A stretch of 64,000 nucleotides of DNA from Candidatus Allofournierella pullicola (GTDB lineage Bacteria; Bacillota; Clostridia; Oscillospirales; Ruminococcaceae). Below the pieces are notes generated by a model. That model saw only the letters and a program-made list of their open reading frames with translations, was not told the DNA's origin and did no database searches. Each line of letters starts with the position of its first letter. The stretch's first letter is position 1. The position numbers and the translations under genes are program-made. Where the stretch lies: positions 1 to 64,000 of the forward strand of contig DXFW01000037.1 of assembly GCA_019114225.1 (NCBI GenBank), given 5' to 3'. Positions 16,366 through 24,048 of the stretch are shown in pieces.

Positions 16366-16869
16366 TTGTACGACGAGCTGACCGAAGTGGACATCAAAAA
16401 AATGCAGGAGGAAATCGACCACCGCATTCTGGTGCTGCGCCCCCAGTACATCAAGGACGTGCAGGAGGCCCGTGCCTTTGGCGATTTGAGCGAGAACTTT
16501 GAATACAAAGAAGCCAAACGCCAGAAAAACCGCAACGAGAGCCGTATTCGCTACCTGCAGCGGATGATACGGACCGCCCGGGTGGTGAAAACCGACCACG
16601 CCGAGGGCAAGGTGGGCCTGTTCGACTATGTGACCCTCTATCTGCCCGAGGACGAGGAGGAGATGGAAGTGCACCTGGTGACCACCCTGCGGGTGGACGC
16701 GGGCGGCGGCCACATCAGCCGGGAGTCGCCTTTGGGCCGGGCCATCTTCGGGCGCAGGGTGGGCGAGACGGTGACGGTGCAGGTGAACGCCGACGTTTCC
16801 TACCCGGTGACCATCCGGGCCATCCGCCCCGGCGCCGACGACGATTCCCTGCCCATCAGCCAATACTGA
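16366..16869 (+). CDS. GreA/GreB family transcription elongation factor-like protein
   Basis: A 167-residue protein with Gre architecture. Residues 1-75 are a helical hairpin with the conserved tip RAFGDLSENFEYKEAKRQKN, whose acidic residues (Asp and Glu of DLSEN) reach into the RNA polymerase channel to trigger transcript cleavage. The rest is the FKBP-like domain (SPLGRAIFGRRVGETVTV). The reading frame has no ATG near its start; a TTG at 16366 is set eight bases after a perfect AAAGGAGG, so TTG initiation is likely. It may be a second Gre paralog rather than the main GreA. Confidence 0.87.
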   Translation: MYDELTEVDIKKMQEEIDHRILVLRPQYIKDVQEARAFGDLSENFEYKEAKRQKNRNESRIRYLQRMIRTARVVKTDHAEGKVGLFDYVTLYLPEDEEEMEVHLVTTLRVDAGGGHISRESPLGRAIFGRRVGETVTVQVNADVSYPVTIRAIRPGADDDSLPISQY

Positions 16870-16898
16870 TTGCCCCCGGCGCGCCGGTATGGTATACT
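16870..16898 (+). promoter_or_regulatory. Promoter of the cyclophilin gene
   Basis: TTGCCC, 17 bases, TATACT. A GC stem (16924-16940) lies in the leader that follows. Confidence 0.6.
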
Positions 16899-16958
16899 GA
16901 CGGTACATATTAAAATACAAAACGGGCGGCCCCGCCGCCCGGGAACGGAGTGACAAAT

Positions 16959-17435
16959 ATGGTTCGTATCACCATGCAGGACGGCGGCGTCATCGACCTG
17001 GAGCTGGACGCTCAGGCCGCCCCCATCACCGTGGAAAACTTTCTGAAGCTGGTGGGCGAAGGCTTTTACGACGGCCTCACCTTCCACCGGGTCATCCCCG
17101 GCTTTATGATCCAGGGCGGCTGCCCCGAGGGCACCGGCATGGGCGGCCCCGGCTGGCACATCAAGGGCGAGTTTGCCCGCAACGGCGTGCCCAACCCCAT
17201 CAAGCACACCCGGGGCGTCATCAGCATGGCCCGCGCCATGGACCCCAACTCCGCCGGCAGTCAGTTCTTCATCATGCATGAGGACGCGCCCCACCTGGAC
17301 GGCGGCTACGCCGCCTTCGGCCATGTGGTGGCCGGCATGGACGTGGTGGACCGTATCGCCGACGTTGCCACCGACTACAACGATAAGCCCCTCACCCCCG
17401 TGGTGATGGAGAGCGTGCGGGTGGTGGAGGAATGA
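16959..17435 (+). CDS. Peptidyl-prolyl cis-trans isomerase, cyclophilin type
   Basis: A 158-residue single-domain cytosolic cyclophilin with no signal peptide. It speeds prolyl bond isomerisation during folding. Visible signatures are the FHRVIPGFMIQGGCPEGTGMGGPG block, with the catalytic Arg in FHRV and the Phe/Met/Gln pocket, then MARAMDPNSAGSQFFI and HLDGGYAAFGHVV. The ATG at 16959 is chosen over an in-frame GTG at 16950 because GGAACGGAG sits at the proper distance. Its stop overlaps the start of the GtrA gene (ATGA). Confidence 0.93.
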   Translation: MVRITMQDGGVIDLELDAQAAPITVENFLKLVGEGFYDGLTFHRVIPGFMIQGGCPEGTGMGGPGWHIKGEFARNGVPNPIKHTRGVISMARAMDPNSAGSQFFIMHEDAPHLDGGYAAFGHVVAGMDVVDRIADVATDYNDKPLTPVVMESVRVVEE

Positions 17436-17875
17436 TCGCCAAAGCCAAAGCGCTGCTTTTGAAATACCGCGAGGGGATCGCCTATCTGTTCTTCGGCGGG
17501 CTGGCCACCCTTTTGAACATCGTGCTGGCCATGGTGTTCCGTTTCCTCGGCCTGCCCACCACCCTGAACACCGTGCTGGACAACATCCTGTGCATTCTCT
17601 TCGCCTATGTCACCAACCGGCTGTGGGTGTTCTGCAGCAGCGCAAAGGGCATGGCCGCGGTGCGGGAATTTGTCTCCTTCGTCACCTGCCGCCTGGGCAC
17701 CCTGGTGCTGGACGTCGCGGTGATGTGGCTGGGCGCGGACCTGCTGGGCCCGCGGCTCATCGCCCCCGAACACCAGAACCTCTGGTTTTTGGGCGTGAAG
17801 GTGTTCTCCAACGTGCTGGTCATCGTGGCGAACTACGTTTTCTCCAAACTCATCATCTTTAAAAAGAAAAGCTGA
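17432..17875 (+). CDS. GtrA family membrane protein
   Basis: A 147-residue four-helix membrane protein of the GtrA family, thought to help flip undecaprenyl-linked sugars across the membrane. The opening EGIAYLFFGGLATLLNIVLAM and the helix pattern with NRLWVF between helices 2 and 3 are typical. It overlaps the cyclophilin stop by four bases. The GT2 gene at 42449 is of the kind that often partners GtrA but lies 25 kb away. A terminator follows. Confidence 0.88.
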   Translation: MIAKAKALLLKYREGIAYLFFGGLATLLNIVLAMVFRFLGLPTTLNTVLDNILCILFAYVTNRLWVFCSSAKGMAAVREFVSFVTCRLGTLVLDVAVMWLGADLLGPRLIAPEHQNLWFLGVKVFSNVLVIVANYVFSKLIIFKKKS

Positions 17876-17893
17876 ACACCGGCTCTCCCCCTT

Positions 17894-17930
17894 CTCCCTT
17901 CCGCTTCGGCGGGAGGGAGATTTTTATTTT
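17894..17930 (+). terminator. Terminator after the GtrA gene
   Basis: An 11-bp stem (CTCCCTTCCGC with GCGGGAGGGAG, one G-U pair) around a TTCG tetraloop, followed by ATTTTTATTTT. Confidence 0.9.
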
Positions 17931-17942
17931 CACAATATACTA

Positions 17943-17973
17943 TTGACATCCAATATTATACGAGATATAATAT
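17943..17973 (+). promoter_or_regulatory. Consensus promoter with overlapping PadR-type operator
   Basis: TTGACA (17943-17948), 17 bases, TATAAT (17966-17971): an exact sigma-A consensus. A perfect inverted repeat ATATTATA-CGAGA-TATAATAT (17953-17960 and 17966-17973) covers the -10 and spacer. It lies directly before the padR gene, so repression by PadR of its own operon is the natural reading. Confidence 0.85.
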
Positions 17974-18000
17974 CTTCAGAATCACAAAGGAGGCGATGGC

Positions 18001-18321
18001 ATGGCGTTCAACACGGGGGCAGCTCTGCTGGACGCGCTGGTGCTGAGCACTGCCGAACGGGAACCCACCTACGGCTATCGTATCACCCAGCAGGTGCGCC
18101 AGATCATGGTGGTCAGCGAGAGCACCCTCTATCCGGTGCTGCGCCGGCTGCAGAAGGAAGGCCATCTTGAGACCTACGACCAGGAGTTTGCCGGGCGCAA
18201 CCGGCGATATTACCGCCTGACGCCCTCCGGCGCCGAAACGCTGGCGAAGCTGCGGGCGGAATGGGTGGAATACCGGCAGGCGATCGACGCAATGCTAATG
18301 AACGAGGGGGAAGCACAATGA
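18001..18321 (+). CDS. PadR family transcriptional regulator
   Basis: A 106-residue winged-helix regulator of the short PadR subfamily 2. The N-terminal wHTH carries LDALVLSTAEREPTYGYRI and STLYPVLRRLQKEGHLE; the C-terminal dimerisation helix is short (LAKLRAEWVEYRQAIDAML). AAAGGAGG is seven bases before the ATG at 18001. First gene of a four-gene operon with DUF1700 and PspC genes, a common clostridial pairing. The palindrome on its promoter suggests strong autoregulation released by a ligand or stress. Confidence 0.92.
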   Translation: MAFNTGAALLDALVLSTAEREPTYGYRITQQVRQIMVVSESTLYPVLRRLQKEGHLETYDQEFAGRNRRYYRLTPSGAETLAKLRAEWVEYRQAIDAMLMNEGEAQ

Positions 18322-18998
18322 CCCGGGAAGAATTTTTGCGGCGGCTGAGCGAGCTGCTGAGCGACGTGACGGATGAAGAGCGGGCCGAGGCCATCCGTTT
18401 TTACGAGGAATATCTGGATGACGCCGGCCCCGAACAGGAGGCCCAGGTGCTGGCCGAACTGGGCAGCCCGGAAAAGGTGGCGGCCATCATCCGCGCCAAC
18501 GTGCCCGGCAGCCGGGTGCAGCCGGAGCCCGCGCCGCAGGAAGCGGGGCCCGGCCCCGGCGCGGCCGCGGCCGCCATCCCGCTGCCGCCCTGTGCGCGGC
18601 CGGGTGCGGTGCCGCCTCCGCCCCGCAGCCGTGGCATGAGCGACCGCACCATCCTGCTCATCATTCTGGCGGTGGTGCTGTTCCCGCTGTGGATCGGCCT
18701 GGCAGGCACCATCTTCGGCATTCTCATGGGCGTTGTGGGCGCGGCCATCGGCTTCTTCTTCGGCGGCGTGGGCACCGTTGTGGGCATTGTGGCGGTGCTG
18801 GTGGCCAACACCCCCGCCGCCTTCGCCGCCGGCTGGCCCACGGGCCTGTTCATGGTGGGCATGTGTCTGCTGGCGCTGGCGCTGGGCATTGCCCTCATCG
18901 TGGTGGCGGTGTGGCTGGTGACCTGGCTGCTGCCGGCGTGCTGGCGGCTGACGAAGCGGGCCTGGCGGGCCCTGACCGGCAAAAAGGAGGCTAAATGA
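18318..18998 (+). CDS. DUF1700 family membrane protein
   Basis: A 226-residue protein. Residues 1-65 form the helical DUF1700 module (EEFLRRLSELLSDVTDEERAEAIRFYEEYLDDAGPEQEAQVLAELGSPEKVA). A Pro/Ala-rich linker (about 70-115) leads to four glycine-rich membrane helices. The start overlaps the padR stop (ATGA) and its stop overlaps the next gene the same way. DUF1700 proteins are regularly encoded next to PadR regulators and may sense membrane state or bind partner proteins; biochemical function is not established. Confidence 0.88.
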   Translation: MTREEFLRRLSELLSDVTDEERAEAIRFYEEYLDDAGPEQEAQVLAELGSPEKVAAIIRANVPGSRVQPEPAPQEAGPGPGAAAAAIPLPPCARPGAVPPPPRSRGMSDRTILLIILAVVLFPLWIGLAGTIFGILMGVVGAAIGFFFGGVGTVVGIVAVLVANTPAAFAAGWPTGLFMVGMCLLALALGIALIVVAVWLVTWLLPACWRLTKRAWRALTGKKEAK

Positions 18999-19384
18999 TG
19001 AAAGGCATTCTGAAGGTTTTTGCCGTGGCCGCCGCGCTGGCGGTGCTGGGTATCACGCTGATGTTGACGGGCTTTGCCACCGGCGGGCCGTCGGCGGCGC
19101 GGCAGGCGCTGAACTATACCAATCTCACCCAGCGGCATTACCATGGCTGGGTGCCCGGCTGGCTGGAGCGGGCGCTGGGCTGGTCCGACGACGCGGAGCG
19201 CTGGGCTGAAACGTTTGGCAACGACGTAGACCGCTGGGCGGAGGACTTCGAGGACGAAGTAGACCGCTGGGCGGACGATTTTGAAGAGGAAGTGGACGCC
19301 TGGTCCGAGGACGTGGAGCACTGGGCCGACGGCGTGGGCTTTCGCTACCGCTTGGGCTGGGGCCCCGGCATGTGCCTGTTCTGA
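18995..19384 (+). CDS. Membrane-anchored acidic Trp-repeat protein (unrecognised)
   Basis: A 129-residue protein with one N-terminal membrane helix or signal anchor (residues 7-28). The mature part has a striking repeat: Trp at 70, 81, 92 and 103, each in an acidic 11-residue unit of the form D-x-W-A-E-D-F-E-D-E-V. An 11-residue period fits a right-handed (hendecad) coiled-coil or amphipathic helix with one Trp-lined face. In related operons this slot usually holds a DUF4097 adhesin-like protein; that domain is absent here. It is translationally coupled to DUF1700 (ATGATG/TGA overlap). Confidence 0.75.
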   Translation: MMKGILKVFAVAAALAVLGITLMLTGFATGGPSAARQALNYTNLTQRHYHGWVPGWLERALGWSDDAERWAETFGNDVDRWAEDFEDEVDRWADDFEEEVDAWSEDVEHWADGVGFRYRLGWGPGMCLF

Positions 19385-19408
19385 CCGGGTGGCAGTAAGG
19401 AGGAGCAA

Positions 19409-19603
19409 ATGGAACCGAAACGACTTTACAAAGGACACAGCAAAATGCTGTTCGGCGTGTGCAGCGGCATTGCCGAATACTTCAACCTAGACCCCACGCT
19501 GGTGCGGCTGGCCGCAGTGGCCCTGACCATCTGGTGGGGCAGCGGCCTCATCGCCTACATCGTGGCGGCCATCATCATGCCCGAGCCGCCCTACAACGGA
19601 TGA
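19409..19603 (+). CDS. PspC domain membrane protein
   Basis: A 64-residue PspC-domain protein: RLYKGHSKMLFGVCSGIAEYF then one hydrophobic segment with the TIWWGSGLIAYIVAAIIMP ending. PspC proteins act in membrane-stress (phage-shock-like) responses, often as small inner-membrane sensors. AAGGAGGAG precedes the ATG. Last gene of the PadR operon, closed by a strong terminator. Confidence 0.92.
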   Translation: MEPKRLYKGHSKMLFGVCSGIAEYFNLDPTLVRLAAVALTIWWGSGLIAYIVAAIIMPEPPYNG

Positions 19604-19607
19604 AACG

Positions 19608-19647
19608 AAAAAACTCCCCCGCCCGGAACCAGGCGGGGGAGTTTTTT
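19608..19647. terminator. Bidirectional terminator of the PadR operon
   Basis: Perfect stem AAAAAACTCCCCCGCC / GGCGGGGGAGTTTTTT, with T-runs on both strands, between convergent stops. Confidence 0.93.
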
Positions 19648-21035
19648 CAGTTGAACACTTCCTCAAAGGGAATGCAGTATCCTTCCGGCAGGGCGCTGAC
19701 GGTGTAGTTCACATACACGTTGCCCTCGGCGTTTTCAAAAAACATGTCCTCGGGGGTCAGATCCGTTTTCAGCCAGAAACGGTAGACCGGCTGGATGTAG
19801 GGGTTCAGGAAGCTCTGGGTATACTCCAGCTGCCAGCCCTCCACCTGCTCCACCGAGAGGTCGTATTCCCACTTGCCGCTGGCCTGCTCCTCCTCCAGGA
19901 TGGCCCCGAGGGCCTCCATCGCCTCTTCGGGGGTGCGCAGGGGGTAGTCGCCCACTTTTTCGCTCTCGGGCGGGAAGGTCAGGTTGAAGTGCTCCAGCTC
20001 ACCTGTGCTGCCCAGACTCCCCTTCACCCGGCGGAAGCTGTAGTTGAGGAGGCGCTCGGTCACCGTGGCGCCGCCGGCCTCAAAGAAGAAGTGCTCAAAG
20101 CAGTTCGCCTCGCCGTAAAAGTCGACGTCGGTGCACAGCTCGTATCCGGGCGTTTCAATGCCCGCCAGTTCCCCAAACAGGGCCAGGGCCGCCTCGTCCC
20201 CCGCCGGGGGGTCCCCCAACGTCCCATCCCCGTCCCGGTAGGCGTTGACCGTGGTGCCGGAGGCGGAGATGTTCCACACCCTGGCTTTGGAGGGGTCCAG
20301 CTGTTCGTACATAGGGAGTTCCGGGTCCCAGTGCTCCGGGTCCATCAGGTCGCCGAAAATATCGGAGGGCCACAGGTCCGGGCTGGGGTAGCCGGAGGGC
20401 ACCTCCCCCACCTCGTCCTGCACAAGGGGCAGGCCCAACACGTCGGCGGTCCGCTCCAACAGGCCGGTGAGGGGGCCGGCGTATTCGCCGCTCTGGGCGT
20501 GCCACACCGGCAGGGTCTCGGGCAGTTCGGCGGCGGAGATGTTCCAGGTGGGGTTATTCCCCCGGATGTCGTCCAGGCTGTCGGCCACGAACCTCACCCC
20601 GCCGCCCATGCCGGCGGAGTCGTCTCCCAGCACCAGCACCGGCAGGCCCTCATACTCGCCCAGATCAAAGTCCCGGGAGTCGGGCAGAGCGCCCTTTGCC
20701 TGCATTTCGTCCTGCGGGGCTTCCTCGGTCCTGGCGGTATCGGGCGCGGTCTCGTTGTAGGCGGCGGCGCTGAACAGCGCCGTGGACGGGGCCGACGTGC
20801 CGCCGCTGGCGGAGAGCACTCCGCTGCGCACAGCCGCGGGCACAGCCAGCAGGGCCACCGCGGCGGCCGCGGCCAGCGGAATGCCCACTTTCTTTGCCAC
20901 CCGCAGCCGGGGCGCGGCCTTGGGTTTTTCCTGCCGGGCGCGGGCGGCGGCCATTTTTTCCAGTGTGGCGGTCTTCCAGGCGTCACTGGGAGCGACCTTG
21001 TCCATGGCGCTCTGGTAGTCTTTGTGATCGGGCAT
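19647..21035 (-). CDS. Sigma-factor-associated membrane protein, probable anti-sigma/sensor
   Basis: A 462-residue protein: a short cytosolic N-terminus (residues 1-47, MPDHKDYQSAMDKVAPSDAWKTATLEKM), one membrane helix (about 50-70), then an extracellular region of nearly 400 residues rich in Asp, Glu, Pro and Tyr. It follows the ECF sigma gene by two bases, the usual place of an anti-sigma factor. The N-terminus lacks the zinc-binding HxxxCxxC motif. The large outer part, with weakly repeated patterns (YSFRRVKG, EYTQSFLNPYIQPVYRFWLK), resembles DUF-type sensor regions of clostridial anti-sigma partners. I do not recognise an enzyme domain. Confidence 0.75.
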   Translation of the reverse strand: MPDHKDYQSAMDKVAPSDAWKTATLEKMAAARARQEKPKAAPRLRVAKKVGIPLAAAAAVALLAVPAAVRSGVLSASGGTSAPSTALFSAAAYNETAPDTARTEEAPQDEMQAKGALPDSRDFDLGEYEGLPVLVLGDDSAGMGGGVRFVADSLDDIRGNNPTWNISAAELPETLPVWHAQSGEYAGPLTGLLERTADVLGLPLVQDEVGEVPSGYPSPDLWPSDIFGDLMDPEHWDPELPMYEQLDPSKARVWNISASGTTVNAYRDGDGTLGDPPAGDEAALALFGELAGIETPGYELCTDVDFYGEANCFEHFFFEAGGATVTERLLNYSFRRVKGSLGSTGELEHFNLTFPPESEKVGDYPLRTPEEAMEALGAILEEEQASGKWEYDLSVEQVEGWQLEYTQSFLNPYIQPVYRFWLKTDLTPEDMFFENAEGNVYVNYTVSALPEGYCIPFEEVFN

Positions 21036-21037
21036 GG

Positions 21038-21520
21038 TCAAAACTCCCCTTTCAATGCGTTTTTCAACAGGGCACGGCCCCGGGCCAGCTGGCTGAGCAC
21101 GGTGTTTTGGTTCATCTCCAGCAGGCTTGCGATCTCGGCGGTGGAATAGCCCTGTATGTAGTGCAGATAGATGACCTGACGGTACTTCATGGGCAGGTCG
21201 CCCACCGCCTTCATCACTTCGCTCTCAGCGGGTGTGAAGGGCACGCTGAGGCCCTCGTCCAGGCCGTCGGTGCGGCTCTGCCACACGCTGCGGAAGTGGC
21301 TTTTGCAGCGGTTGATGGCGCAGCGAAGCAGCCATGCCTGCTGGTGGTCGGGACCATCGAAGGCCGGGTCTTTTTTGAGCAGGGTCAAGAACACCTCTTG
21401 AGCAATGTCCTCGGCGTCCTGCATATTCTTCACAAGTCCAAAGGCAGTGCGCAGCACCAGCGGACCGTAGTGCTCCACTGCCTCTTCCGGCGTGAGCACT
21501 CTGTCTGCCGCAAGCTTCAT
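21038..21520 (-). CDS. ECF-type RNA polymerase sigma factor
   Basis: A 160-residue sigma-70 family factor with regions 2 and 4 only. Region 2: TPEEAVEHYGPLVLRTAFGLV, DAEDIAQEVFLTLLKK. Region 4: LPMKYRQVIYLHYIQGYSTAEIASLLEMNQNTVLSQLARGR, the DNA-binding helix-turn-helix. The ATG at 21520 follows GGAGGCG; a longer frame upstream has no ribosome site. Co-transcribed with the membrane protein that follows, it probably answers an envelope or nutrient signal by redirecting RNA polymerase. Confidence 0.93.
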   Translation of the reverse strand: MKLAADRVLTPEEAVEHYGPLVLRTAFGLVKNMQDAEDIAQEVFLTLLKKDPAFDGPDHQQAWLLRCAINRCKSHFRSVWQSRTDGLDEGLSVPFTPAESEVMKAVGDLPMKYRQVIYLHYIQGYSTAEIASLLEMNQNTVLSQLARGRALLKNALKGEF

Positions 21521-21584
21521 GCTCCGCGCCTCCTTCCGTTCTGTATACTTTGTTTCCCCGCCTATTATTGCACAGGCGGTCAAA

Positions 21585-21625
21585 AAAAGCAAAAACGGGC
21601 CGCCCTGCGCCTTTGCAGGGCGGCC
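21585..21625 (-). terminator. Terminator of the two-component operon
   Basis: GGCCGCCCTGC / GCAGGGCGGCC 11-bp perfect stem; A-runs on the plus strand give T-tracts on the minus strand. Confidence 0.85.
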
Positions 21626-21637
21626 TGTCTGCCGTTT

Positions 21638-23194
21638 TTATTTGTGCTTTGCGTCGCCGCCAGCCTCGTCGGTGGCTTCAAACCAGAAGGTCGTGCCTTT
21701 GCCCACCGTGCTGTCCACCCCGAAGCGGAAGCCGTGGCCCCGCAGAATGGCCTTGGTGATGGACAGACCCAGACCGGTGCCCACCTTGCCCGCGTCGGAG
21801 CGGCTGCGGTAGTAGCGGTCGAAGATGTAGGGCAGGTCCTCGGGGGCAATGCCCGCGCCGTGGTCCTCCACCTCCACCCGGGCGCAGCCCGCTTTGGGCA
21901 CAACCCGCAGGATGAACACGCCGTCCTCGCCCACATGGTGCATGGCGTTGCCCAAGAGGTTATGGAGCACCCGCTCCATCATGGCCGGGTCAGCGCTGAC
22001 CATGGCGGGTTCGTCCGCCTGCAGCTGCAGCTGGCAGCCGTTCTGGGCGCACACCGCCTCGTAGCGCTGGGCCACCTCCTCACAGAGCTGGCTCATGTCG
22101 AAGCGCACCCGCTGGGGCTGCTCGGTGCCGCTGGACACCTTGGACAATTCCATCACGCTGTTCACCAGGCCGGAGAGGCGGTCGGTCTCGTCCACGATGA
22201 CGTTCAGCTGGTCGGTGCGCTTGGCCGCGTCGTCGCCGGTGAGGTCGCGCACCGTCTCGGCGTAGCCCTTGATGAGGGTGAGGGGGGTGCGCAGGTCGTG
22301 GCTGACGTTGGCCAGCAGCTCCCGCTGGAGCTGGGCCGAGCGGGACACCTGGTCCGCCATGTGGTTGAACTCGTCCGCCAGACGGCCTATTTCGTCGGAG
22401 TGGGGCACGCTGACCCGCACCGAGTAGTCGCCGTCGGCCATCTTCTTGGCGGCGGCGGAGAGCTGGCTCAGCGGGCGGGTGAGCCAGCGGCTGACCAGCC
22501 AGGAGACCGGCACCACCAGCGCCAGCATGCACACGAACAGGGCGGGCATCAGCTGTCCCTGCACCACCGCCGCCTCACTCACGCGGGTGAGGGTGGTGGA
22601 GATGATGACCGAGTAGCTGCCCCACTGGCCGTTCTGGGCCACCTTGCCCACCACCATCTGCTGGGCGCCGCTGGCGGTGCCCACGATCTGGCGCACCGAA
22701 CCATTGGTCATCACGGCCTGACGCAGGGCGGTGATGGTGTCGCTGTCCCGCTTGGTGGTGATCTTGCCGCCGAACAGATCGCCCGCCGACTCGTGGAGCA
22801 GGCAGGGGTAGACGTTCTCACTGCTGGCCACATGGCGCAGGGTGGAATCGGCAATGTCCACGCAGCAATTGCGGAAGTCCAGCCTGCCGTCCTGGGCGGC
22901 GGCGTCCACGCTGGCCCAGAAGTCGTCGTTCTTCACCGCCTCGGAAAAGGCGAAAGCCCGGTAGCTCACCGGCGCGTCGCAGGCTTCGATCATGGCCACC
23001 AGCGAATCCACCTGATTGCTGAGATATTTATAAATGTGCCGGTTGTACAGCGGCTGCAGCAGCTGGGCCGAGATGAACCACACCAGCCCCAGCACCAGCG
23101 CCACCACCAGACAGAACACGATCATCATCTGATAGCGCAGGCTGAAAAAAGCCCCGCGCCCGGGCCGGGCCGCCGCTTTTTTTGCTGTGTTCAT
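21638..23194 (-). CDS. Two-component sensor histidine kinase
   Basis: A 518-residue membrane kinase. Helix 1 spans about 23-45; an extracellular sensor region of about 160 residues follows; helix 2 is at 213-236; a HAMP domain (SRWLTRPLSQLSAAAKKMADGDYSV) leads to the HisKA box SHDLRTPLTLIKGYAE, with His299 as phosphoacceptor. The C-terminal ATPase has N box NLLGNAMHHV, G1 VEDHGAGIAPEDLPYIFDRYYR and G2 GTGLGLSI. It phosphorylates the response regulator encoded just upstream. The regulator stop and kinase start are one base apart. The signal is unknown; cysteines in the sensor region (110-111, 131) are notable. Confidence 0.95.
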   Translation of the reverse strand: MNTAKKAAARPGRGAFFSLRYQMMIVFCLVVALVLGLVWFISAQLLQPLYNRHIYKYLSNQVDSLVAMIEACDAPVSYRAFAFSEAVKNDDFWASVDAAAQDGRLDFRNCCVDIADSTLRHVASSENVYPCLLHESAGDLFGGKITTKRDSDTITALRQAVMTNGSVRQIVGTASGAQQMVVGKVAQNGQWGSYSVIISTTLTRVSEAAVVQGQLMPALFVCMLALVVPVSWLVSRWLTRPLSQLSAAAKKMADGDYSVRVSVPHSDEIGRLADEFNHMADQVSRSAQLQRELLANVSHDLRTPLTLIKGYAETVRDLTGDDAAKRTDQLNVIVDETDRLSGLVNSVMELSKVSSGTEQPQRVRFDMSQLCEEVAQRYEAVCAQNGCQLQLQADEPAMVSADPAMMERVLHNLLGNAMHHVGEDGVFILRVVPKAGCARVEVEDHGAGIAPEDLPYIFDRYYRSRSDAGKVGTGLGLSITKAILRGHGFRFGVDSTVGKGTTFWFEATDEAGGDAKHK

Positions 23195-23195
23195 T

Positions 23196-23882
23196 TTACT
23201 TCACCGCGTCCGGGTCGAATTTGTAGCCAATGCCCCACACGGTGACGATGGCGTCCCGGTAGCGGCCCAGATGGCTGCGGAGCATTTTGATGTGGGTGTC
23301 CACCGTGCGGTCCTCGCCAAAGTAATCGTAGTTCCACACCTTTTGCAGAATGCGCTCCCGGCTGAGGGCAATGCCCCGGTTGGTGGCCAAAAACACCAGC
23401 AGGTCGAACTCCTTGGGGGTGAGGCTGGCCTCCTGGCCGTCCACCTTCACGCTGTGGCTGGCCTGGTCGATCACCAGCCCGCCAAAGGCGTGGGTGCCGC
23501 CCTCGGCCTCGGCACGGGGCATGGTGCGGGCCAGCACCGCCTTCACCCGGGCCACCAGCTCCCGGGGGCTGAAGGGCTTGACCACATAGTCGTCCGCCCC
23601 GCCCTCAAGGCCGGCCAGCTTGTCGTATTCCTCGCCCCGGGCGGTGAGCATGATGACGGGAGTGTTGATTTTGCGGCTGCGCATTTCCTTCAGGCAGGTC
23701 ATGCCGTCCACAAAGGGCATCATAATGTCCAGGATCACCAGGTCCACATCCCCGTTGCTGAGTGCGGACAGAGCGGCGCCGCCGTCCCCCGCCTCCTCGC
23801 AGGAAAAGCCCTCGTGCTCCAGATGTGCCCGGATCAGGTCCCGGATACGGGGCTCGTCGTCCACGATCAGAATTTTTGCCAT
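23196..23882 (-). CDS. OmpR/PhoB family response regulator
   Basis: A 228-residue regulator. The receiver has acidic pocket DDE (8-10), phosphoacceptor Asp52 in LVILDIMMP, Thr (MLTARGE) and Lys (VVKPFSPRELVARV). The C-terminal winged helix ends in the standard block RILQKVWNYDYFGEDRTVDTHIKMLRSHLGRY with VWGIGYKF. It binds direct repeats in DNA after phosphorylation by the kinase encoded next. GGGAGG precedes the ATG. TTCAC-like repeats around 23937-23960 upstream of a TATGAT could be its own site. Confidence 0.95.
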   Translation of the reverse strand: MAKILIVDDEPRIRDLIRAHLEHEGFSCEEAGDGGAALSALSNGDVDLVILDIMMPFVDGMTCLKEMRSRKINTPVIMLTARGEEYDKLAGLEGGADDYVVKPFSPRELVARVKAVLARTMPRAEAEGGTHAFGGLVIDQASHSVKVDGQEASLTPKEFDLLVFLATNRGIALSRERILQKVWNYDYFGEDRTVDTHIKMLRSHLGRYRDAIVTVWGIGYKFDPDAVK

Positions 23883-23986
23883 GGTCAGTGCCTCCCTTAC
23901 AGAGCGGTTCTTCGTTCATACATCTTCATCATAGCGGGTGAATGTGGCGAAAGTGTGAAACGCCGGTAAAAAAGCCCCTCTTTTCG

Positions 23987-24015
23987 TTGACGGTGGCCCG
24001 GCGGGGCGGTACAAT
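23987..24015 (+). promoter_or_regulatory. Promoter of the glycerophosphodiesterase gene
   Basis: TTGACG, 17 bases, TACAAT; 34 bases before the ATG. Confidence 0.75.
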
Positions 24016-24048
24016 AAAGCCATCCCTGAAAAGGAGGGTGTGTGGGAA

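Noticed and set aside
16924-16940. Terminator before the cyclophilin gene
   Set aside because: The GC stem has no T-run and lies in the leader between promoter and start; at most a leader hairpin.
20894-23245. A 783-codon open plus-strand frame opposite the sigma partner, sigma factor and kinase genes
   Set aside because: It crosses three convincing minus-strand genes; composition is that of a shadow frame.
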